DNA of 64,000 bases from Rhizobium sp. Root482. Its GTDB lineage: Bacteria; Pseudomonadota; Alphaproteobacteria; Rhizobiales; Rhizobiaceae. The position numbers and the translations under genes are program-made. Below are positions 53,552 through 61,900 of this stretch, one piece after another. How positions within the stretch are numbered: position 1 is the first letter of the stretch; each line of letters begins with the position of its first letter. A model generated the notes under the pieces. It made no database searches. It saw only the letters and a program-made list of their open reading frames with translations, and was not told the origin of the DNA. The stretch lies in contig NZ_LMFA01000009.1 in the NCBI RefSeq assembly GCF_001426565.1, positions 1-64,000 of the forward strand, written 5' to 3'.

Positions 53552-54835
53552 ATGTCTATACAAGGTATGGGACAGCCGGATAAATCCGGAATCGGTCGTA
53601 AGGTCACCGTCGTCGGCGGCGGCATTGTTGGGGTCTGCTCGGCCAATTACCTGCTTCGGCAGGGCTTTGAGGTTGAGGTGATCGACCCAGCACTGCCCGG
53701 ATCGGAGGACCAGTGCTCGTTCGGCAATGCCGGCGGCATCTGCCCCGGCTCTTGCATACCGAATTCCATGCCTGGCGTGATGAAGAACGTGCCGAAGTGG
53801 CTCATGGATCCGGAAGGCCCCCTCTACGTGCGGCTAGCCTATCTGCCGCACGCTCTTCCTTGGTTGCTGCGCTTTCTCGAAGCCAGCCGCAAGCCGCGTG
53901 TCGAACAGATCTCGGCCGCGATGCGCTCGTTACACCGCATGACCTTCGAGTGTTATGAGCCCTTGATGAAGGAAGCCGGCTGCGAAGAGCTTTTGCAGAA
54001 ACGCGGTCAGTTGTTCGTCTACGAAAGCGCCGACGGGCCTGCCGGCGGCGCCTACAGTCTCGATCTGCGCCGCCGTCATGGAGTGAAGGTCGAAATCCTT
54101 AACGCCGATGAAATCCGCCAGCTCGAGCCGGCACTTTCCCCCATTTTCAAGAGCGCAGTCTACCTGCCCGAGCAGGGCCAGTGTCCCAATCCGGGTCGAT
54201 TGGTCGCCAAGTTCGCCGAAAATGCGGCCCGCCGGGGGGCGACCTTTACCCGTGCCCGGGTCCGAGGCTTTGAAAAGGGCCCGTCGGGGATCGCGGCGGT
54301 CCACCTCGAAAATGGAGAACGCCGCGCCATCGACCAGATGGTGCTCTCGGCCGGTGCATGGTCAGCGGATCTTGCGCGCCAACTCGGCGACCGAATTCCG
54401 TTCGAGACCGAGCGCGGCTATCACACCATGATCAAGACGGATACCGGCCTGCGCATCCAGACGATTTCCGCGGACCGCAAGTTCGTCGCCTCGCCGATGG
54501 AAGCCGGCTTGCGCATTGCAGGCAATGTCGAATTCTCGGGCCTGAAGCCGCCGCCGAACATGTTCCGCGCCGACGCCCTGCTGAAACAGGCACGCCCGAT
54601 GTTCAACAAGCCGCTGGAAGGTGAAGTCACGCGCTGGATGGGGCATCGTCCCGGAACCCCAGACAGCATCCCGGTCATTGATCGCGCCACCAGAGCCCGG
54701 AACGTCATCTACGCGTTCGGTCACGGACATCAGGGGCTGATCGGGGGTTCGGTAACCGGCAAGATCGTCTCCGAACTTGCCGCCGGTCAGACGCCGTCGG
54801 TCGACCTTACTCCGTTCCGCGTCAAACGCTTCTGA
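53552..54835 (+). CDS. D-amino-acid dehydrogenase-like FAD oxidase (DadA family)
   Basis: A 427-residue DAO-fold flavoprotein with VTVVGGGIVGVCSANYLLRQ (FAD motif, residues about 18-37), GSEDQCSFGNAGGICPGSC near residue 60, the middle substrate domain and a C-terminal GHGHQGLIGGSVTGKIV FAD loop. DadA enzymes oxidise D-amino acids to 2-oxo acids and feed electrons to the respiratory chain. Paired with the two-cysteine epimerase at 46009 this mirrors bacterial hydroxyproline catabolism (epimerase then D-hydroxyproline dehydrogenase), but no HPC deaminase is present here. Confidence 0.85.
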   Translation: MSIQGMGQPDKSGIGRKVTVVGGGIVGVCSANYLLRQGFEVEVIDPALPGSEDQCSFGNAGGICPGSCIPNSMPGVMKNVPKWLMDPEGPLYVRLAYLPHALPWLLRFLEASRKPRVEQISAAMRSLHRMTFECYEPLMKEAGCEELLQKRGQLFVYESADGPAGGAYSLDLRRRHGVKVEILNADEIRQLEPALSPIFKSAVYLPEQGQCPNPGRLVAKFAENAARRGATFTRARVRGFEKGPSGIAAVHLENGERRAIDQMVLSAGAWSADLARQLGDRIPFETERGYHTMIKTDTGLRIQTISADRKFVASPMEAGLRIAGNVEFSGLKPPPNMFRADALLKQARPMFNKPLEGEVTRWMGHRPGTPDSIPVIDRATRARNVIYAFGHGHQGLIGGSVTGKIVSELAAGQTPSVDLTPFRVKRF

Positions 54836-54879
54836 ATATCGAAGCGAAGATAAGCAATATAGAGGGATAGGACCCACTC

Positions 54880-56286
54880 GTGACTACTACAAAGATTCTC
54901 ATCTGCGATCTGATCGGCCTTCGCCACGGCGAGAACGGGCGTCCGGATTTCAGCGAAGCCAAAGCCTATATTGAGGCCAGGGGCGGTGTCTTTCACGACT
55001 GTCCACAGGAGAATACAGGCACGCTGGAAGATGGACGGCTTCACTTCTTCTACCAACCAAACCTGAGCACCAGCGAGGAACTGATGGCGGCGGCGGCCGA
55101 CGGCCAGTATGACGCCGTGATTGCGGCGGCGACCTATCTGCCGCGGGAAACCTTGTTTCAACTTGGCGGCGTTCGCATCGGTGCCGGCACCGGCAATATG
55201 GGCTCCGTCTCTTGGGGCGGCGGCAGTGGCCACGGCGGCCGGGCGCCGCTCATGAACACACCCGGCATCAACAGCCGGGCTACCGCACAAATGGCTATGA
55301 AGGCGCTCCTCAGAGTAAGACCGGACCTGCCGGTCGATGAGCTCCACGCGCTGGTCGCTGCCGGTAATTTCGACACCGGCAGGCAGCTACGAGACTTCCC
55401 GACCGAAAAGCTGGAAGGCAAGCGGCTCGCCGTCATCGGCTATGGCAATATTGGCCGTGAATTCGCAAAGCTTGGCCGCGCCTTCGGTATGAACGTCGTG
55501 ATACATGCGCGCGAGCGCCATCGCGAGTGGATCGAGGCGGAAGGGTTCGATTACGCGCCGACTATCATTACCGCCGCACGCGGTGCCGATGCCCTGTCTG
55601 TTCACATCGGCCTCGGTGCCTTCGACGAAACGCTTCACCGTTACGCCAATGCCGCGCTGATCGACGACGACGTGCTCCATGTACTCAATCCCCGCGCCGT
55701 TCTCATCAACTACGATCGTGGTGAGCTGGTGGATGTACCGGCTCTCGCGCGCGCCTTGTCATCCGGCCGCGTTGCGTATGCAGCCATCGACGCCGACCTG
55801 TTCAAGGACTCGACCACCGGTGCTCTGTCCGGTCCGATGTTGCCCTATCTGGCGCTCGTGAAAGAATTCGGCAGCCGGGTGGAATTGCTGCCGCACGCGG
55901 CAGCCGACACCGACCATCCGTCCCGGGTCGCCGGTGCCAAGCAGGCCATCGACCAGATCTTCGCCGTCATTCAGGACAAGTGCGTCCATAATCTGAAGGG
56001 CGACCTGCCGAAAGGGTATCGCAATGGCGGCCCGCGCGTCCCGACCGGCATCGGCTCGGTTACCGACGAAGGCCTCGCCGACATCGCGAGTAAAGGCTCG
56101 GCGGCTAGAGAGCTTGCCCGCGACGCCGCAACGGTCAGCGAATTCTGGATTGAGTTGGCCGCGGCAGGAGCAGTCGAGGACCGTAAAACGTTCGCGCGAA
56201 AACGCGGTCGCGACATGGTCATCGCAGCCAATCAGTTGATGCGCCTCCTCCGCGAGCTTGGCCTCGACGCACCTTACGATCGGTAA
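54880..56286 (+). CDS. Atypical D-isomer-specific 2-hydroxyacid dehydrogenase with C-terminal extension
   Basis: A 468-residue protein starting GTG. The middle has a Rossmann motif LAVIGYGNIGREFAKLGRAF (residues about 185-204), preceded by GGRAPLMNTPGINSRATAQM, the hinge of the D-hydroxyacid dehydrogenase family. The catalytic Arg (INYDRGELVDV) and His (LLPHAAADT) are visible. The Glu that normally sits in a DVFxxEP motif is missing: the sequence reads IDADLFKDSTTG. About 100 extra C-terminal residues (from around residue 370) have no recognised domain. It could reduce an aldehyde or hydroxypyruvate-like product of the aldolase before the kinase, but this is inference. Confidence 0.65.
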   Translation: MTTTKILICDLIGLRHGENGRPDFSEAKAYIEARGGVFHDCPQENTGTLEDGRLHFFYQPNLSTSEELMAAAADGQYDAVIAAATYLPRETLFQLGGVRIGAGTGNMGSVSWGGGSGHGGRAPLMNTPGINSRATAQMAMKALLRVRPDLPVDELHALVAAGNFDTGRQLRDFPTEKLEGKRLAVIGYGNIGREFAKLGRAFGMNVVIHARERHREWIEAEGFDYAPTIITAARGADALSVHIGLGAFDETLHRYANAALIDDDVLHVLNPRAVLINYDRGELVDVPALARALSSGRVAYAAIDADLFKDSTTGALSGPMLPYLALVKEFGSRVELLPHAAADTDHPSRVAGAKQAIDQIFAVIQDKCVHNLKGDLPKGYRNGGPRVPTGIGSVTDEGLADIASKGSAARELARDAATVSEFWIELAAAGAVEDRKTFARKRGRDMVIAANQLMRLLRELGLDAPYDR

Positions 56287-56509
56287 GGCTGGGGCCACAT
56301 TTTCTTCGAACAGAAAGTCAGCACTTTCCGGTGCCGTTTTCTGCGGGACCCGCACGACACGTAGCCTTTAGACCGCAGCGTCGCTTTTCTCCCAGAAGTT
56401 GAGAGTCGCTCGCTTTCATGATGATGAACAGCATCGATCAAGACCATTCGAGGTGCCATGACACAGCCCGCCATGTCCGAGGCACGTCGTTTTCTCGTTG
56501 GAGTATGTT
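56287..56509. other. Intergenic region before the glycerate kinase gene
   Basis: 223 bases without a gene. GC-poor parts could hold a secondary promoter; a weak stem TGCGGGACCCGCA (56341-56353) is a short palindrome. No terminator with a T-run. Confidence 0.3.
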
Positions 56510-57775
56510 TTGCCAGTCATTAACCCTCGCCTTTTTCTAAGATCACTGTTCGAGGCCGCAGTGACTGCCGCCGATCCGTTGACGGGCATTAAGGCGCATC
56601 TGCCCGCAAAGCCGAAGGGCCAAACGATAGTCGTTGGTGCAGGCAAGGGTGCGGCGCACATGGCGCGCACGCTGGAAAGTGTCTGGGACGGTCAACTCAC
56701 AGGCACGGTCGTAACCCGATTCGGCTATGGTTGCCATGTGAAGAACATCGACATTTTAGAGGCATCGCACCCGGTTCCAGACGCTGCCGGTATGGATGCG
56801 GCGAAACGGCTGTTCGAGCAGGTCGGCGGTCTAGGCCCTGACGATCTCGTTATCGCCCTGATTTGCGGCGGTGGATCCGCGCTTCTTCCCTCCCCCCCGT
56901 CGGGCCTGACGCTCGAAGACGAGATCACGCTAAACGAGGCCCTGCTGGCCTCAGGCGCACCGATATCGGCTATGAACGTCGTGCGTAAGCATCTCTCGAC
57001 GATCAAGGGCGGAAGGCTGGCGGCTGCTACGAAGGCAAGGGTCGTCAGCCTGATCGTTTCGGACATCCCCGGCGACAACCCGGCCCATGTCGCATCCGGC
57101 CCAACGGTACCTGACGGCTCGACACGGCATGACGCCCTCGAGCTCGTCGAGCAGTATAAGCTGAGCCTGCCCCCTAGAATGCTCGAACACCTCGCCTCGT
57201 CCGCTGCAGATGCACCGCGGCCGGACGATCCGCAGTTCGCGAACAACAGCCACCACATCATCGCATCAGCCGGCGTATCGCTGGAAGCCGCCGCCGAGAT
57301 CGCCCGCCGGCAAGGCGTGATGCCGGTTATACTATCAGACTCCGTCGAGGGCGAATCCCGAGACGTCGCACTGGTACATGCAGCCATCGCCCGCGAAGTA
57401 CTTGCCAAGGATAGACCGTTCACAAAGCCGGTCGTCATTCTTTCCGGCGGGGAAACCACGGTGACCCTGAAGAATAAGGACGGCAGGGGCGGTCGCAACG
57501 CCGAATTCGCTCTGGCCATGGGCCTCGCGATCAACGGCCATGACATCCATGTCCTTGCCGCAGATACCGACGGCATCGATGGCTCGGAGAACAATGCCGG
57601 CGCCTTTGCCGATGGGGAGACGGTGCGCCGGCTGCGCGACGTCGGGCTCGACGCACGCAAGCTGCTCGACGGCAACGACAGCTATTCCGGTTTCACGGCC
57701 ATCGGCGACCTGTTTGAAACCGGACCGACAGGAACGAATATCAACGATCTGCGGGCGATTCTAATTCAATCGTAA
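56510..57775 (+). CDS. Glycerate 2-kinase, MOFRL family (TtuD/GckA type)
   Basis: A 421-residue kinase of the MOFRL/DUF4147 family. Landmarks: IVVGAGKGAAHMARTLE (residues about 35-52), ALICGGGSALLPSPPSGLTL (near 120), VVRKHLSTIKGGRLA, SDIPGDNPAHVASGPTVPD and the MOFRL tail FALAMGLAINGHDIHVLAAD. It phosphorylates glycerate to 2-phosphoglycerate. The TTG at 56510 is chosen because GGAG (56500-56503) lies six bases before it; the TTG at 56498 would overlap that site. It is the expected last step if the aldolase yields a three-carbon aldehyde that is reduced to glycerate. Confidence 0.85.
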   Translation: MPVINPRLFLRSLFEAAVTAADPLTGIKAHLPAKPKGQTIVVGAGKGAAHMARTLESVWDGQLTGTVVTRFGYGCHVKNIDILEASHPVPDAAGMDAAKRLFEQVGGLGPDDLVIALICGGGSALLPSPPSGLTLEDEITLNEALLASGAPISAMNVVRKHLSTIKGGRLAAATKARVVSLIVSDIPGDNPAHVASGPTVPDGSTRHDALELVEQYKLSLPPRMLEHLASSAADAPRPDDPQFANNSHHIIASAGVSLEAAAEIARRQGVMPVILSDSVEGESRDVALVHAAIAREVLAKDRPFTKPVVILSGGETTVTLKNKDGRGGRNAEFALAMGLAINGHDIHVLAADTDGIDGSENNAGAFADGETVRRLRDVGLDARKLLDGNDSYSGFTAIGDLFETGPTGTNINDLRAILIQS

Positions 57776-58004
57776 TGCTCCCTGGGGAAAACGAGAACGG
57801 CGGCACGCTCGCGTCTTTGGGCAACCTATCCGGCGGCCCTGTCATTGCGTAACGACGGCCTTGAACAAAAATCGCATCCTGATCCCCGATCCGCTCAGCC
57901 CGCTGAGTGACTGAGGACCTGCGGCCTTGTTGCGAATTGCAATAATCGGCCATGGATGGTAGCAGCAGTAAGTAATAACACACCCGGCGAAGCTGGAGAC
58001 CATC

Positions 58005-58886
58005 GTGGACAGTAAAAACGCGCTTCAATCATTGCTTGCTGATCTACAGGGGCTTCATTTTAGCGATCATGAGTCGCGTGCCTATATCGCACTGCTGAAA
58101 ATCCAGCCTGCGACCGCATACGAGGTCGCGAAGGAGGCCGGTTTGCCGAAGGCGAACTCATATTCCGTGCTGGAAAGCCTTAGCCGGAAGGAGGCCGTGC
58201 AACCTGTCTCGGAAAGCCCGGTGCGCTACACCGCTACTCCTCCAGACATTTTGCTGGCCGCCATAGTCGACAGAACAGAACAAAGGGCGGCAAGGATCAA
58301 GGAAGGTCTGAGCCACCTCCAAGACATACCACAGCACGAGTATGTCTGGTCGATGACCGGCATCCCCGCGATCAAAAGCCGAATCTCACAGATCGTCAAC
58401 GCGTCCACCACCCACCTTTGGATCAAGGGATCCGAGGAGCACCTTGAGGAGCACAACGCTGCGCTGAGGTCTGCCGCCGATAGGGGCGTGGATGTGCTCA
58501 TCGTTCTATTTGGCACGAAGCTTGATCACTTTTCCTATGACGGGAAGATCAAGGTTATGCTGCACGAAGGCAATGGAATTCCTGTCGCAATGGCGCCGTA
58601 TCTCGTCAGCATCACGCGAGACTTTGAGGAGGCGCTTGTTGCGGACTTCGGTCGCCAACCACATGGCTCCTACACCCGCAACAAGCCATTGGTGAATATT
58701 TTCGACAGCCTCATTCGGCACGAAATATATTTCTGCGAAATCTTCGACGTGTTCGGCGAAGAAATTCAGGATCGTTTCGGGCCTGCACTTTTTGACCTAC
58801 GCAAGAAGTACCTCCCTTCGCCCCAAGTCGAGTCGTTACGCGATCTGATTCAAACGGCCGACTGGAAAAAGCAGACCCCGCAATGA
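58005..58886 (+). CDS. TrmB-family transcriptional regulator
   Basis: A 293-residue protein with an N-terminal TrmB-type winged helix (residues about 10-85: DHESRAYIALLKIQPATAYE, then AGLPKANSYSVLESLSRKEA) and a C-terminal PLD-like/sugar-sensing region. TrmB proteins are common in archaea and less so in proteobacteria, where they usually sense sugars. Start is GTG. It lies 229 bases after the kinase gene and converges with the Tct operon, so it could control either cluster; the distance and same strand favour the former. Confidence 0.8.
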   Translation: MDSKNALQSLLADLQGLHFSDHESRAYIALLKIQPATAYEVAKEAGLPKANSYSVLESLSRKEAVQPVSESPVRYTATPPDILLAAIVDRTEQRAARIKEGLSHLQDIPQHEYVWSMTGIPAIKSRISQIVNASTTHLWIKGSEEHLEEHNAALRSAADRGVDVLIVLFGTKLDHFSYDGKIKVMLHEGNGIPVAMAPYLVSITRDFEEALVADFGRQPHGSYTRNKPLVNIFDSLIRHEIYFCEIFDVFGEEIQDRFGPALFDLRKKYLPSPQVESLRDLIQTADWKKQTPQ

Positions 58887-58889
58887 CGG

Positions 58890-59861
58890 TTACTTTAGCA
58901 GCTTGAGAGTGGTCAAAGACGCTTTCAAGACGTCACGTTCCGTTGAAAGGTATTTCAAGGTTTCCGCGTGACCCTTAAAGTTCGCACTCCAATAGTTGTC
59001 GACAATTTCCTTTTCCCAAGCATCGCTCTCCGACATCTTCTTCAGAGATTCTTCCCAATATGCGATCTGGTCTGCCGAGAGGTCCCGCGGTCCGATTACG
59101 CCTCGGAATGGGCCGTACACCACGTTGTATCCAATTTCGGTCCACGTTGGCACAGCGGCCATCGCGCCACCCATCCGCTCGGGCGCGCTGACGGCGAGGC
59201 ACCTCACGTCGCCAGACCGAACGTATTCGGCAAAGCTTGCAACCGGCGCTATTGAAAAATCTATGTGCTGACCGAGCAAAGCCGTTACGGCCTCTGAAGC
59301 GCCCTTGAATACAACCGTCTTGGGTTTCATCACGTCGAACCCCACGACCTCGGCGAGCTGGGCAAAGGCAACATGATTATGGTTGCCAGGTGTTGTAGCA
59401 AAACCAAAATGGAGTTCTTCCGGGTTGTTTTGCAGCGAGGCGACGAGCTCCGCCGCCGTAGTGATTTTGCTCTTTGTGCTAACCGCAAAGCAAAGATATT
59501 CTGACACCAGCGTCGCAATCGGTGTCATTGAATCGAACTTCAACGGTGACATTCCGCGCAGCTCGTCCGTCAGGATATTCGGAGACGTTATCGAGATATA
59601 GTGCATATTTCCCGGATGCCTGTTCATGGATGCGAGCGCGACAGCCCCGCCGGCACCGGGCTGGTTGGTTACCTTGATCGGCTGATTGACGATCCCTTCC
59701 TCCAACACACGCTCCATAGCGCGTGCAGTTCGGTCGAAACCGCCACCGGGCGACGCACCAACGATGATTTCCACCGTTCGGTCGGGCTCGGCTGCGAGAA
59801 GTGGCGTACATGTAGCGCTTGCGATCAAAGCCAAACCGAAGAATCGGTACACTGCGGACAT
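58890..59861 (-). CDS. tctC: Tripartite tricarboxylate transporter substrate-binding protein (TctC)
   Basis: A 323-residue periplasmic protein with signal peptide MSAVYRFFGLALIASATCTP, cleaved near LAAEPD. The pattern VEIIVGASPGGGFDRTARAM at the mature N-terminus and VGFDVMKPKTVVFKG in the second lobe are characteristic of TctC/Bug proteins, whose conserved Gly-rich loop holds a dicarboxylate through water molecules. It is last in the operon, after TctA and TctB, whereas tctC usually comes first. Confidence 0.9.
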   Translation of the reverse strand: MSAVYRFFGLALIASATCTPLLAAEPDRTVEIIVGASPGGGFDRTARAMERVLEEGIVNQPIKVTNQPGAGGAVALASMNRHPGNMHYISITSPNILTDELRGMSPLKFDSMTPIATLVSEYLCFAVSTKSKITTAAELVASLQNNPEELHFGFATTPGNHNHVAFAQLAEVVGFDVMKPKTVVFKGASEAVTALLGQHIDFSIAPVASFAEYVRSGDVRCLAVSAPERMGGAMAAVPTWTEIGYNVVYGPFRGVIGPRDLSADQIAYWEESLKKMSESDAWEKEIVDNYWSANFKGHAETLKYLSTERDVLKASLTTLKLLK

Positions 59862-59888
59862 GGTATGCTCCCTTTTGCGTTATATTTT

Positions 59889-61421
59889 TCAAACTTTCCC
59901 AGGACCAATCGAGGTCCGAAGCGATGGCTTGATGCGGTGTGCGAGGCCGATGACCGGCTTCAACGTCCCCAGCAATACCAACAGAATGCTCAATCCCAGG
60001 AAGGCAGCAGCGATCAAGCTCGGTGCCAAACCTGATATGTTTCCACCAGACAGCGACAGCGCTTGCCGCACAGATTGCTCCAAGGTACCGCCCAAGGCGA
60101 CGGCCAACAGCAATGGGGCCGATGGTATGCTCGCTTTGCGAAGCAAGTATCCCAGCATGCCGAAAGCCAGGGCAATTTGTACGTCGAAGATATTGTTGTT
60201 CAACGAATAGGCACCCGTCAGCGTGAGCATCAGGATGATGGCGTTCAGCGGCGCGCCCGGCATCTTCAGCATCTTTACGAAGATGCCGATGAACGGGATG
60301 TTGAGAATGACGAGAATGACATTCGCAACGTAAAGGCTGCCGATGATGCCCCAGACCAAATCAGGGTTCTCAACGAATAGCTGCGGGCCAGGCTGGATGC
60401 CGAAAACCATCAGGGCGCCCAGGAGGATGGCGGTGGCCGACGATCCCGGCAGCCCGAGGGTGAACAGCGGGATCAAGGCGCCTCCAACACTGGCGTTGTT
60501 GGCCGCCTCCGGGCCTGCGACACCCTCGATAGCTCCCTTGCCAAATTCTTCCGGATGCTTGCTTGCTCGTTTTTCGGCCGCATAGGACAGCAGCGTCGCC
60601 ACCGCGCCGCCAGCCCCCGGCACAATCCCGACAAGAAAACCGATGACCGAGCCGCGGAAGAAGGAGAAACGGCATCGCCACCACTCGTTCTTGTCCATCC
60701 AAAGCCGTCCGGCTATCTGCACTTTGCCCCAGCGCCGCGCCATCAGCTCCCCGGTATTGGTGAAGACCTCGGCGATCCCGAAAAGCCCGACGATGACCGC
60801 GACAAGGCTGACGCCGTCAAACAGGTTCGGGGAGCCCATCGTGAAACGCGGGGCGCCGCTCTGAAGGTCGATGCCTACGGTGGCTACCATCAGGCCGAGC
60901 ATGATGGCGATCAGGCCTTTGACGGCTTCACCTTTGAGAATTGTCGCTGTTGCAACCAGGGCAAAGAGCATAAGCGCGAAATATTCCGCAGGACCGAAAC
61001 GCAGCGCGAACCGCGCGATGGGTTCCGCGAGAAACGTCAGTGCGATCAGTCCGATGGTGCCGCCGACAAAGGAGGCGATCGCAGAGCAAAAAAGCGCCGC
61101 TCCTCCCCGACCGCGCTTTGCCATGGGATTACCGTCCAGCATTGTGATCACGGACGAAACATCACCTGGCGTATTCAGCAGAATCGATGAAATCGACCCG
61201 CCATACATGGAGCCGAAATAGATTCCACACAGCATGATCATTCCGCCGGTCGGATCGAGGCCGTATGTCAGCGGAAGCAGCAGTGCGATGCCAGTCGATG
61301 GTCCAAGACCGGGCAGCATGCCAATCCAGGTTCCCACAAAGGCGCCGATCACGACATAGGCAAAGTTCCAGCCCGTTAATGCGGTTGCAATGCCTGACGC
61401 GAGAAATTCGATCGTGCTCAT
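59889..61421 (-). CDS. tctA: Tripartite tricarboxylate transporter large permease (TctA)
   Basis: A 510-residue membrane protein with about 11-12 hydrophobic segments. The TctA signature regions are GTWIGMLPGLGPSTGIALLL (residues about 30-50), GGMIMLCGIYFGSMYGGSIS, LLNTPGDVSSVITMLDG and the second GLP repeat FLVGIVPGAGGAVATLLSYA. It forms the transport channel driven by an ion gradient. It overlaps the tctB end by four bases. Confidence 0.95.
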   Translation of the reverse strand: MSTIEFLASGIATALTGWNFAYVVIGAFVGTWIGMLPGLGPSTGIALLLPLTYGLDPTGGMIMLCGIYFGSMYGGSISSILLNTPGDVSSVITMLDGNPMAKRGRGGAALFCSAIASFVGGTIGLIALTFLAEPIARFALRFGPAEYFALMLFALVATATILKGEAVKGLIAIMLGLMVATVGIDLQSGAPRFTMGSPNLFDGVSLVAVIVGLFGIAEVFTNTGELMARRWGKVQIAGRLWMDKNEWWRCRFSFFRGSVIGFLVGIVPGAGGAVATLLSYAAEKRASKHPEEFGKGAIEGVAGPEAANNASVGGALIPLFTLGLPGSSATAILLGALMVFGIQPGPQLFVENPDLVWGIIGSLYVANVILVILNIPFIGIFVKMLKMPGAPLNAIILMLTLTGAYSLNNNIFDVQIALAFGMLGYLLRKASIPSAPLLLAVALGGTLEQSVRQALSLSGGNISGLAPSLIAAAFLGLSILLVLLGTLKPVIGLAHRIKPSLRTSIGPGKV

Positions 61422-61900
61422 TGGAATATTCCTCCAAGGATGCTGTCAGGAAATGGCGTCTGCAGGAGAACGACGAAGACCACGTAAAACAGGGCCGTCA
61501 GCCCTGCGGCCCAAATGAGCGTGGGCCTCATGGGTTCACGCAGGATCAGAAGGAAAGAGCCGATCACCATGAAGGCTGACATCGGAAAGCCGATGACCGG
61601 CAGCAGCAGAACGAAAGCGATCACGGTCGCTGCGCAAAGACCGATGGCCAGGAGCGTGCGGAAGGGCATCGCGCCAGCCGGATGGTTTTCCCGGGACGGC
61701 GCGTCCCCGGAGAAGGTCGACAACATCATGATGATCGACAGCAGGATCAGAAGAGAACCGAGGATCTGCGGGAAGAGCCTCGGCCCCATCGGGTCCCCAA
61801 AATCGGCCTGCGCTATGGAGAAGGAGGCCGAAAGATACACGCTCCCCCCCAGGATGCATCCAAGCGCTATAAGCCGGTCCATGCCAATTGCGTGCCTCAT
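61418..61900 (-). CDS. tctB: Tripartite tricarboxylate transporter small permease (TctB)
   Basis: A 160-residue membrane protein with four hydrophobic segments and the TctB-like N-terminus FGDPMGPRLFPQILGSLLIL. Four-base overlaps link it to the flavoprotein gene upstream and to tctA downstream, so all are one operon. Confidence 0.85.
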   Translation of the reverse strand: MRHAIGMDRLIALGCILGGSVYLSASFSIAQADFGDPMGPRLFPQILGSLLILLSIIMMLSTFSGDAPSRENHPAGAMPFRTLLAIGLCAATVIAFVLLLPVIGFPMSAFMVIGSFLLILREPMRPTLIWAAGLTALFYVVFVVLLQTPFPDSILGGIFQ

